From Rhizobium sp. BK650 (GTDB taxonomy: Bacteria; Pseudomonadota; Alphaproteobacteria; Rhizobiales; Rhizobiaceae), in assembly GCF_014195325.1 (NCBI RefSeq), contig NZ_JACIBK010000016.1:1-64000 (forward strand): 64,000 bases of DNA. Direction: 5' to 3'. Within the stretch, counting starts at the first letter, position 1. The number at the start of each line of letters is the position of its first letter. The position numbers and the translations under genes were made by a program. Of this stretch, positions 1 through 7,232 are shown piece by piece. The notes under the pieces were generated by a model. That model was not told where the DNA came from. It was given only the letters and a program-made list of their open reading frames with translations, and did not search any database.

Positions 1-64
1 TTGATTTCTTCAGAACGAGGAACTTCGTCGCCAGCAGCGCCGCCGCCCTCGTCAGTGATCGGGC
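1..64 (-). other. Leader of an unseen leftward transcript
   Basis: This GC-rich stretch lies immediately downstream of a canonical leftward promoter (positions 65-93), so it is probably the 5' leader of a transcript leaving the window on the left. No convincing start codon plus ribosome site is visible on the minus strand here. One possibility, from memory of similar multi-copy leaders in Rhizobiaceae, is the leader of a stable-RNA (rRNA) operon; I cannot confirm this from 64 bases. Confidence 0.3.
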
Positions 65-93
65 TTATAATCCCTCAACATTCATACAGTCAA
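65..93 (-). promoter_or_regulatory. Sigma-70-type promoter, leftward
   Basis: Read on the minus strand, TTGACT at 93-88 is followed after exactly 17 bp by TTATAA at 70-65. This is close to the consensus for the housekeeping sigma factor and is the best promoter match I noticed in the window. Its product lies off the left edge. Confidence 0.55.
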
Positions 94-351
94 CACAAAC
101 AAGCCAACTTTTTTGACATTTTTGTAACAGGTTGATTTTGCTGACAGTTTTACACGCTCTTGCTCTTGGCAAGAGTTTGCCTGTCGAAATCACCCCGTTT
201 CGGATCGATTTCTGCCGATTCCAGACGGACAACGTCGGTTTGAGGTGCAACGTTCATATAGGCATGCGCCTGCGCAGTTTCCAGGCCGCTTGCCTCGACC
301 GATCCAATCGGTAGTTTGAGCGGATATATCCATGCCTTTGCGGAGTTCAGA
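94..351. other. Spacer upstream of the cyclodeaminase-like gene
   Basis: About 260 bp without a credible gene. The short open frames here have no supporting ribosome site. It holds a 13-bp perfect palindrome, CTCTTG-G-CAAGAG, at 163-175, which could be an operator. A TTGACA occurs at 113-118 on the plus strand but lacks a good -10 at the right distance, so I do not call a promoter. Confidence 0.4.
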
Positions 352-1299
352 ATGCTTATCCTCGATGAAGACCAAACGCGGAGCGCCCTACCGTGGGCAC
401 AGCTTATCGATGCGATCGAGGCCATGTTTCGAAGCGATTGCGTCATGCCGGTGCGCCACCATCACGATATGGAAGTTCCGGGGGAGGAGAATGCCACGCT
501 GCTCTTAATGCCGGCGTGGCTTCCCGGCCAGTACACGGGCATCAAAACCGTTTCAGTTTTTCCAGGCAATGTTCGCCGGGGCCTGCCGGCGATCTTCGGA
601 AGCTATCTGCTGTCGTCGGCGGCGACGGGACAAATGCTGGCTGTCATTGACGGCGGAGAATTGACGGCCCGGCGCACTGCTGCGACTTCGGCACTGGCAT
701 CCCGCTATCTTTCCCGACCGGACGCAGAAGAGATGCTGGTCTGTGGCACCGGGCGGCTTTCGCTCAACCTCATGCAGGCACACGGGACCGTCAGACCCAT
801 CCGGCGCTACCGCATATGGGGACGCAATCGAGAAGCGGCGAAGAGGGCTGCGGAGGAAGCGCAGGCTCTTGGCCTGCGGACCGAGGCGGTGGAGGATCTT
901 GAAGCGGCAGTAAGAACTGCCGACATCGTTTCCTGCGCAACGCTTTCCAGCGAGCCGCTTGTTTACGGCGATTGGCTGAAGCCCGGCGCCCATCTCGACC
1001 TCGTTGGCGCTTTCAAGCCCAGCATGCGCGAGAGCGATGACACCGCCGTCCTGCGTTCGGTCGTCTATGTCGATACACGGGCAGGTGCGCTCAGCGAAGG
1101 CGGGGACATTATGCAGCCGTTGAAGAGCGGGTTAATGAAAGAGAGCGATATACGCGGAGAACTCGCGGAATTGATATCGGGGGCCAGCACAGGACGGACC
1201 AACGCGCAGGAGATTACGCTATTCAAGTCTGTCGGTGCGGCACTGGAAGATCTTGCCGGCGCCATTCTCGCTTATGAAATGACGACAGAACGAAAGTGA
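352..1299 (+). CDS. Ornithine cyclodeaminase / mu-crystallin family protein
   Basis: A 315-residue protein of the ornithine cyclodeaminase/mu-crystallin superfamily: NAD(P)-dependent enzymes that deaminate ornithine to proline or reduce cyclic imino acids such as pyrroline-2-carboxylate. The family's mid-protein Rossmann region is seen at GTGRLSLNLM, followed by ADIVSCAT and the substrate-side motif DLVGAFKPSMRE. The C-terminus has ITLFKSVGAALEDLA, typical of the family. An upstream TTG at 316 is in frame, but ATG 352 has GGAG six bases before it and gives the usual family length. The stop overlaps the GTG of hrpB by 4 nt, so the two are probably co-transcribed. Exact substrate cannot be told from sequence. 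Confidence 0.85.
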   Translation: MLILDEDQTRSALPWAQLIDAIEAMFRSDCVMPVRHHHDMEVPGEENATLLLMPAWLPGQYTGIKTVSVFPGNVRRGLPAIFGSYLLSSAATGQMLAVIDGGELTARRTAATSALASRYLSRPDAEEMLVCGTGRLSLNLMQAHGTVRPIRRYRIWGRNREAAKRAAEEAQALGLRTEAVEDLEAAVRTADIVSCATLSSEPLVYGDWLKPGAHLDLVGAFKPSMRESDDTAVLRSVVYVDTRAGALSEGGDIMQPLKSGLMKESDIRGELAELISGASTGRTNAQEITLFKSVGAALEDLAGAILAYEMTTERK

Positions 1300-3761
1300 A
1301 GACCATGCCTCGCCTGCCGGAGCTTCCGGTTTCGTATGTTTTGCCCGATATCAGTGTCGCGCTCGGCGATGAAAAGCGCGCCATACTTTCAGCGCCGCCC
1401 GGCGCCGGCAAGACAACGCTCGTCCCGCTTCATCTGCTTGATCAGCCATGGCGTGGCGACGGGAAGATCGTCCTGTTGGAACCACGCAGACTGGCAGCCC
1501 GCGCCGCGGCAAGCCGCATGGCTTCTTTGTTTGGCGAGCAAATCGGCGAGACGGTCGGCTATCGCATGCGCCTCGACAACCGGATTTCGGCGAGAACGCG
1601 GATCGAGGTGGTCACCGAGGGCGTCTTTGCCCGGATGATTCTCGATGATCCCGAGCTTTCGGGTGTCTCGACTGTTATCTTCGACGAATTCCACGAGCGT
1701 TCGCTGGATGCTGATTTCGGCCTTGCTCTGGCGCTCGATGTTCAGTCTGCGCTTCGCGAAGATCTGCGTATCCTTGTGATGTCGGCAACACTCGATGTCG
1801 AGCGGGTCGCGGCCCTGCTTGATCATCCACCTGTCATCGAAAGCACGGGGCGAAGCTTCCCGATCGATATCCGTTATCAGGACAGACCGGGCGGCGAGCG
1901 GATCGAGGACGCAATGGTCCGGGCGATCGCCGCATCCCATGCCAGCGAGTCGGGGTCGATTCTCGCCTTCCTGCCGGGCCAGGCTGAGATCGCCCGGACG
2001 GCGGAGCGGCTTGAGGGACGATTCGGCCCGGAGACGCTGATTGCGCCGCTTTACGGCAATCTAAGCCAGAAGGAGCAGGACACAGCGATCCGCCCTGCCG
2101 CAGCTGGCACTCGCAAGATCGTACTCGCGACCTCCATTGCCGAAACCTCTATCACCATCGACGGCGTGCGAATCGTGATCGACAGCGGGCTACAGCGATT
2201 GCCGGTCTTCGAGGCATCGACGGGCATCACCAGGCTTGAAACCGTTCGGGTGTCTCGGGCTTCGGCCGACCAGCGCGCCGGCCGCGCGGGCCGAACGGAG
2301 CCGGGCATTGCAGTCCGCCTGTGGCATCAGGGGCAGACGGCCGCCCTTCCGGCATTCACACCGCCGCAGATTCTCTCGAGCGATCTTTCCGGTCTCGTGC
2401 TCGATCTCGCACACTGGGGCGTTCAGGATACGAAATCTCTCGCCTTCGTTGACCAGCCACCGGAAACGACGATCGCGGAAGCTACGGCCTTGCTTGTGCA
2501 GCTTGGGGCGCTTGACAGGGATGGCGCGTTGACGGCGCGCGGTAAAGTGATGCGCGACCTCGCATTGCCGCCGCGGCTCGCCGCCATGGTGGTTTCAGCT
2601 GGCGAATCCGGATATGCCAAGGATGCGGCACTGATATCGGTGCTGCTGACCGAGCAGGGGCTCGGCGGTACCAGTATCGATCTTGAAGAGCGGCTGCGGC
2701 GTTTCAAAGGCGAGAGAGGCGAAAGGGCCGAAGCATCAAGACGGCTCGCGGGACGGCTGGCAGGGGGGCTCAACAAGACCTCGAGTTCCGAGCCTGCACT
2801 CGCAGGGCGACTTCTGCTGCATGCCTTCCCGGATCGGGTTGCGCTTCAGCGCGGCGGGCGTGGACGTTATGTGATGGCGAACGGCCGCGGCGCCGAACTC
2901 GCAGAAACAGAACGGTTGGCAGGCAGCCAGATGCTTGTGATTGCCGATCTGACGGGGCGGGCGGCACAGGGCCGGATACTGGCCGCAGCAGAGGTCTCGA
3001 GGGCCGATATCGAGGCCGAACTGCCGGGCGAAATCCGCACAGACGACCAGACCTTCTTCGACCCACAAAGCCGGCAAGTGCGGGCACGCCGCGCCACGAG
3101 ACTCGGCGCGATCGTTTTCGACGAGACGCCGCTTCCCCGCCCCTCGGGTGAGGCGGTCGTGGGAGCGCTCGCAGAGGGATTGCGTGAGCTGGGGCTCGGT
3201 CAGCTTCCCTTTTCCAAGGAGGCCCTGCAGCTTCGGGAGCGGATCGGTTTCTTGCATCGGTCAATCGGTGAGCCGTGGCCTGACATGAGCGACGAGGCGC
3301 TGCTCGAACGGATGGAGGACTGGTTCATCCCGTTTCAGACGGATGCGCGCGGGCTTTCGGATATTTCCGCCTCCGGCCTCTCCAATGGGCTGATGGCGCT
3401 TGTACCGCATGATCTGCAGCGAGATATCGCACGGCTGGCACCGACGCATTTCGAGGCGCCGACCGGGCAACGCCATCCGATCCAGTATGACCGTGAGGAG
3501 CCGGTGCTGACGATCCGTGTGCAAGAGCTTTTCGGGCTCAAGCAGCATCCAGCTGTCGCTGGCGGACGCCTGCCGCTGCTGCTCGAGCTCACTTCGCCGG
3601 CTCACAGGCCGATCCAAACGACGCGTGACCTGCCGGGTTTCTGGGCTGGCTCTTGGAAAGACGTGCGGGCGGATATGCGGGGACGCTATCCCAAGCACCC
3701 ATGGCCAGAGAAACCCGAGGATGCCGCGCCGACGACACGGGCAAAGCCTCGTGGTACATAA
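1296..3761 (+). CDS. hrpB: ATP-dependent helicase HrpB
   Basis: An 821-residue DEAH-type superfamily 2 helicase of the HrpB family. Walker A APPGAGKTT lies near residues 33-41, the motif II box reads DEFHERS, motif III is MSAT, and motif VI QRAGRAGR is present. The C-terminal half matches the HrpB-specific extension in length. Its cellular role is poorly defined; RNA remodelling is the usual assumption. The GTG at 1296 overlaps the preceding stop; an ATG three codons later (1305) is an alternative. It sits upstream of actS with a 78-bp gap. Confidence 0.92.
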   Translation: MKTMPRLPELPVSYVLPDISVALGDEKRAILSAPPGAGKTTLVPLHLLDQPWRGDGKIVLLEPRRLAARAAASRMASLFGEQIGETVGYRMRLDNRISARTRIEVVTEGVFARMILDDPELSGVSTVIFDEFHERSLDADFGLALALDVQSALREDLRILVMSATLDVERVAALLDHPPVIESTGRSFPIDIRYQDRPGGERIEDAMVRAIAASHASESGSILAFLPGQAEIARTAERLEGRFGPETLIAPLYGNLSQKEQDTAIRPAAAGTRKIVLATSIAETSITIDGVRIVIDSGLQRLPVFEASTGITRLETVRVSRASADQRAGRAGRTEPGIAVRLWHQGQTAALPAFTPPQILSSDLSGLVLDLAHWGVQDTKSLAFVDQPPETTIAEATALLVQLGALDRDGALTARGKVMRDLALPPRLAAMVVSAGESGYAKDAALISVLLTEQGLGGTSIDLEERLRRFKGERGERAEASRRLAGRLAGGLNKTSSSEPALAGRLLLHAFPDRVALQRGGRGRYVMANGRGAELAETERLAGSQMLVIADLTGRAAQGRILAAAEVSRADIEAELPGEIRTDDQTFFDPQSRQVRARRATRLGAIVFDETPLPRPSGEAVVGALAEGLRELGLGQLPFSKEALQLRERIGFLHRSIGEPWPDMSDEALLERMEDWFIPFQTDARGLSDISASGLSNGLMALVPHDLQRDIARLAPTHFEAPTGQRHPIQYDREEPVLTIRVQELFGLKQHPAVAGGRLPLLLELTSPAHRPIQTTRDLPGFWAGSWKDVRADMRGRYPKHPWPEKPEDAAPTTRAKPRGT

Positions 3762-3839
3762 CCCGCCTACGCATCGATTCAAAAAGTTGGAGCGTCCTTT
3801 GCGTCGGAATGGGCGTAGGGCGCTCTGAGGGAGCATGCC

Positions 3840-5150
3840 GTGGTCGAGAAGACCGAAATCCAAACGCAGGAAGACAGGTTGAGCAGTCGGCGGCTGCGTC
3901 TGCAGACTTTGGTGCGCTTGCGATGGCTAGCGGTCGCGGGCCAGGCAGTGACGGTCTTCATCGTCGCTTTCCTGTTGAAATTCCCGTTACCGCTGGTTGC
4001 GAGCTGCTCACTGATTGCCGCGCTTGCCTGGGTGAATTTCTACCTGACAATTCGCTACCCGCCGACTCACCGGCTTGAGCCGCCTGCCGCTTTCGCACTT
4101 CTCGGTTTTGACCTTCTGCAACTATGCGCGCTGCTCTTCATCACTGGCGGCCTTGCCAATCCGTTCGCAGCGCTGGTCTGCGTTCCCGTCATCATTTCCT
4201 TCGCTTCGCAGCCGATCCGCTACAGCATGGCATTGATTGGTTTTGCGATGGTCTGCATCACCGTGCTGGCCTTCTCGCCGTTTCCGCTTCCGTGGTTCGA
4301 CGGGATGGAAATCAATGTGCACAATGTCATGCAGTTCGGCGTCTGGTGCTCGATCGCCTCGACCATGGCCTTTGCCGCTTTCTATGCCTACAGGGTGTCG
4401 ATGGAGGCGAGCCAACTCGCGGACGCGCTGGCGGCAACCGAACTGGTGCTGCAGCGGGAAAAACATCTCTCGCAACTCGACGGGCTTGCGGCCGCAGCAG
4501 CCCATGAGCTCGGCACACCGCTTGCGACGATCAGCGTCGTTGCCAAGGAGATGGAACGCGAGCTCAAAAATGACGACCGGTTCCGCGAGGATGTGCAGCT
4601 CCTGCGCAGCCAGAGCGAGCGCTGCCGCGATATCCTTCGCCGACTGACGACACTCTCCTCCGAAGGCGAGGCACATATGCGGCGCCTCCCCCTCTCCTCC
4701 ATGATGGAAGAGATCGTGGCACCGCACCGCGAATTCGGCATCAAGCTGGAGCTTATCGAAAAGAGTCCGCGAAAAGGGGAGCCGGTCACCGACCGCAATG
4801 CCGGCATCATGTACGGGCTCGGCAATCTGATCGAAAATGCCGTCGACTATGCGCGTGAGAGGGTGACGGTCACTGTCGAGCACGATCACGAAAAGGTGCT
4901 TATCATTATCGAGGACGACGGCAACGGCTATGCGCCTGATATTCTGACGCGTATCGGCGAGCCCTATGTCACCAAACGACAGAAGGAAGATACGGCGGGG
5001 GGCCTGGGATTGGGACTTTTCATCGCTAAAACGCTGCTGGAGCGCTCCGGAGCATCGCTCGTCTTCGAGAATCGCGACCCGGAAATCGGAGGTGCCCGCA
5101 TCCGCATCGAATGGCCTCGAACGTTGATCGACGCAAATTCGACAAAATGA
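3840..5150 (+). CDS. actS: Redox/acid-response sensor histidine kinase ActS (RegB/PrrB family)
   Basis: A 436-residue membrane histidine kinase. The first ~185 residues are hydrophobic with about six membrane segments. They contain GGLANPF at residues 103-109, the RegB-family quinone-sensing heptad (GGxxNPF). The H-box AHELGTPLAT puts the phospho-histidine at residue 222. Cys262 in SQSERCRDIL sits where the redox-active cysteine of RegB lies. ATP-binding N and G boxes (NLIENAVDYA, GLGLGLFIAKTLL) follow. The start is GTG at 3840. It is followed 67 bp downstream by its response regulator actR. In Sinorhizobium ActS/ActR is known for acid tolerance and redox-linked control. Confidence 0.93.
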   Translation: MVEKTEIQTQEDRLSSRRLRLQTLVRLRWLAVAGQAVTVFIVAFLLKFPLPLVASCSLIAALAWVNFYLTIRYPPTHRLEPPAAFALLGFDLLQLCALLFITGGLANPFAALVCVPVIISFASQPIRYSMALIGFAMVCITVLAFSPFPLPWFDGMEINVHNVMQFGVWCSIASTMAFAAFYAYRVSMEASQLADALAATELVLQREKHLSQLDGLAAAAAHELGTPLATISVVAKEMERELKNDDRFREDVQLLRSQSERCRDILRRLTTLSSEGEAHMRRLPLSSMMEEIVAPHREFGIKLELIEKSPRKGEPVTDRNAGIMYGLGNLIENAVDYARERVTVTVEHDHEKVLIIIEDDGNGYAPDILTRIGEPYVTKRQKEDTAGGLGLGLFIAKTLLERSGASLVFENRDPEIGGARIRIEWPRTLIDANSTK

Positions 5151-5217
5151 CTTTGTGGGCATAAACAAGATATAGCGGTTGACGCATTTCGGACATTCGA
5201 CCGCCAGGACCGAAGCG

Positions 5218-5796
5218 ATGACAGACCAGAACCATGAGATTTCCGCCGCCTCCAACGAGGAGCATATCGGGCCTGATCCGAGCCTGCTGATCGTCGATGA
5301 CGATGGTCCTTTCCTGCGGCGCCTGGCGCGCGCAATGGAGGCACGCGGCTTTCACGTGGAAACGGCCGAATCAGTCGCAGAAGGCGTGGCGAAGTCCCGG
5401 GGGCGGCCGCCGAAATATGCGGTCGTCGACTTAAGACTTGGCGACGGCAACGGCCTCGACGTCATCGAAGCGATTCGCCAACGGCGCGACGACACGCGAA
5501 TCATCGTGCTGACGGGCTACGGCAATATCGCTACGGCCGTGACGGCCGTGAAGCTTGGGGCTGTGGATTATCTCGCAAAACCCGCCGATGCCGATGACGT
5601 ATTTTCAGCGCTCACACAGCGGCCGGGGGAAAAAGCCGAGCTGCCTGAGAATCCCATGTCGGCGGACCGGGTGCGTTGGGAACATATCCAGCGCGTCTAT
5701 GAAATGTGCGAACGCAACGTGTCGGAAACGGCGCGCCGGCTCAACATGCACCGCCGCACCTTGCAACGCATCCTCGCCAAGCGCGCACCCAAATAG
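5218..5796 (+). CDS. actR: Response regulator ActR (RegA/PrrA family)
   Basis: A 192-residue response regulator. The receiver domain has acidic residues IVDDD near 25-29, phospho-acceptor Asp71 in VVDLRLGDG, and LTGYG and Lys of AKPADADD for the conserved Thr/Lys pair. The C-terminal ~40 residues carry the Fis-type helix-turn-helix (ETARRLNMHRRTLQRIL) that is nearly invariant in RegA-family proteins. An in-frame TTG at 5179 exists, but ATG 5218 has AGGA eight bases upstream and gives the standard size. It is partnered with ActS just upstream. Its TAG stop directly abuts the stop of the convergent mmcB. Confidence 0.93.
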   Translation: MTDQNHEISAASNEEHIGPDPSLLIVDDDGPFLRRLARAMEARGFHVETAESVAEGVAKSRGRPPKYAVVDLRLGDGNGLDVIEAIRQRRDDTRIIVLTGYGNIATAVTAVKLGAVDYLAKPADADDVFSALTQRPGEKAELPENPMSADRVRWEHIQRVYEMCERNVSETARRLNMHRRTLQRILAKRAPK

Positions 5797-6291
5797 CTAG
5801 ACCTCATCCACATTGAACGGCTTGCCATTTGCCCATTCGGCCATCATCAGCCGCTGTGCGGCGGCGCGCGAAAAATTGAGAGTCACGGCCTTGCGGGTGG
5901 CCGGCGGCAGGCGGTGTTCGGGTGCTTCGCGCAGCATATGTGCCCCGTAACCGTCTGAAAGAAAAAGCCCGCACTCTTCCGGGAAGATATCGAGAGGCAC
6001 ATCCTTGTGCGTCGCAAAGAATAGCCGGTCGCAATGCAGACGGTAGTCCGGCCATTTGCGATCGACCTTGAAATCCTCGATCGATGTCTTGATCTCTACG
6101 ATCCAGACCTCTCCCTTCTCGGAGATCGTGATCAGATCGGCCCGGCGGCCGCTCGCCAGCGGAAGTTCCGGCAGCACCGCGTGGCGCATGTCGTGAAGCA
6201 AAATCTGCATGCCACGGCGTACCATCATGGCCCTGTCCGATTGCCGGCCATCGATTAACGGATTGTTATTGTAAACGCTCAAAATCGTCAT
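5797..6291 (-). CDS. mmcB: MmcB family DNA repair protein (putative nuclease)
   Basis: A 164-residue protein matching the MmcB family, a DNA-damage-inducible putative nuclease first described in Caulobacter. The fold is PD-(D/E)xK-like: the catalytic signature is visible as RADLITIS followed by VWIVEIKTS (Asp, then Glu-x-Lys). It starts with ATG at 6291 and converges on actR with no gap between the two stop codons. Its damage response is family knowledge; I did not recognise a LexA box with confidence in the 182 bp shared with the divergent transpeptidase gene. Confidence 0.85.
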   Translation of the reverse strand: MTILSVYNNNPLIDGRQSDRAMMVRRGMQILLHDMRHAVLPELPLASGRRADLITISEKGEVWIVEIKTSIEDFKVDRKWPDYRLHCDRLFFATHKDVPLDIFPEECGLFLSDGYGAHMLREAPEHRLPPATRKAVTLNFSRAAAQRLMMAEWANGKPFNVDEV

Positions 6292-6473
6292 GGATAACCA
6301 TCAAGTGGAGTTGGCCGTTGTTGCAAAAAAGCCATGCGCTTTTAATTTGCGGCTCAGATGGATTTTGTCGCACTGCAGCAGCCTTGCAAAGGCAAAGTTA
6401 ATCGAAAATAAACCATAAATAACGATGGTCGAAAGACTATCTTCCAATTGCCCAAAACCTTCACGAGTCATCC

Positions 6474-7154
6474 ATGCGCATCCGCAATGCATTTCCTGTA
6501 TTTGGCCTGCTGGCGACCCTGGCACTGGCCGGCTGCTCCACGACGTCCGAAACCGCGTCCACCGACAAGGGTGCGGGTCCGACCGTTCAGACGGCACAGA
6601 TCTTCAATGACGCCTATGGCGTAACGTCGGATGCCGGATACTCCCTGCCGGCAATTCCGATCGACCGCGTCAAGCCGGAATTCCGCCGCCAGATCGTCAG
6701 CTACCAGAGCGACGAGCGTCCAGGCACGATCATCGTCAACACGCGCGAGCGTCACCTCTATTATATCCTGCCCGGCGGCAAGGCCGTTCGTTACGGCATC
6801 GGCGTCGGCAAGCAGGGCTTCGCATGGTCCGGCACGGCCTATGTCGCCTGGAAGCAAGAATGGCCGACCTGGCATCCGCCGAAAGAAATGGCTGTCCGTC
6901 GTCCTGACGTTGCCAAGTATGTCGACGACGGCATGGGTCCGGGCCTTACCAATCCGCTCGGCGCACGTGCCATGTATCTCTTCAATGAAGAAGGCAAGGA
7001 CACGCTCTTCCGCCTGCACGGCACTCCCGAATGGGCATCGATCGGCACCGCCGCCTCCTCGGGCTGCATCCGCCTGATGAACCAAGACGTGATCGACCTC
7101 TACAGCCGGGTCCGCCCCGGCAAGACCACCTCCAAGGTTATCGTTATCCAGTAA
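6474..7154 (+). CDS. L,D-transpeptidase lipoprotein (YkuD domain)
   Basis: A 226-residue exported enzyme expected to cross-link peptidoglycan 3-3 or attach proteins to it. The N-terminus is a lipoprotein signal ending in LALAGC, with acylated Cys21. The YkuD catalytic signature is present: His182 in HGTPEW and the nucleophile Cys198 in SSGCIRL. The gene is monocistronic, with a strong terminator directly after its stop. Rhizobiales have many YkuD paralogues and a peptidoglycan rich in 3-3 links, so a specific role cannot be assigned. Confidence 0.92.
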   Translation: MRIRNAFPVFGLLATLALAGCSTTSETASTDKGAGPTVQTAQIFNDAYGVTSDAGYSLPAIPIDRVKPEFRRQIVSYQSDERPGTIIVNTRERHLYYILPGGKAVRYGIGVGKQGFAWSGTAYVAWKQEWPTWHPPKEMAVRRPDVAKYVDDGMGPGLTNPLGARAMYLFNEEGKDTLFRLHGTPEWASIGTAASSGCIRLMNQDVIDLYSRVRPGKTTSKVIVIQ

Positions 7155-7173
7155 GCTAAAGGCCGAATTCGGT

Positions 7174-7214
7174 ATAAAAAAGGCCGCCGGACTTTTGGGT
7201 CCGGCGGCCTTTTG
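7174..7214. terminator. Bidirectional rho-independent terminator
   Basis: A perfect 12-bp stem (AGGCCGCCGGAC, 7181-7192, with GTCCGGCGGCCT, 7199-7210) closes a 6-nt TTTTGG loop. It is followed by TTTT on the plus strand and preceded by AAAAAA, giving a U-run on the minus strand. It lies between the convergent L,D-transpeptidase and malate synthase genes and can serve both. Confidence 0.92.
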
Positions 7215-7232
7215 TATCTGGCATGCTCAGGC

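Noticed and set aside
4122..5255. A 377-residue minus-strand frame
   Set aside because: It is antisense to actS, which has all kinase motifs; no ribosome site or recognisable domain is present.
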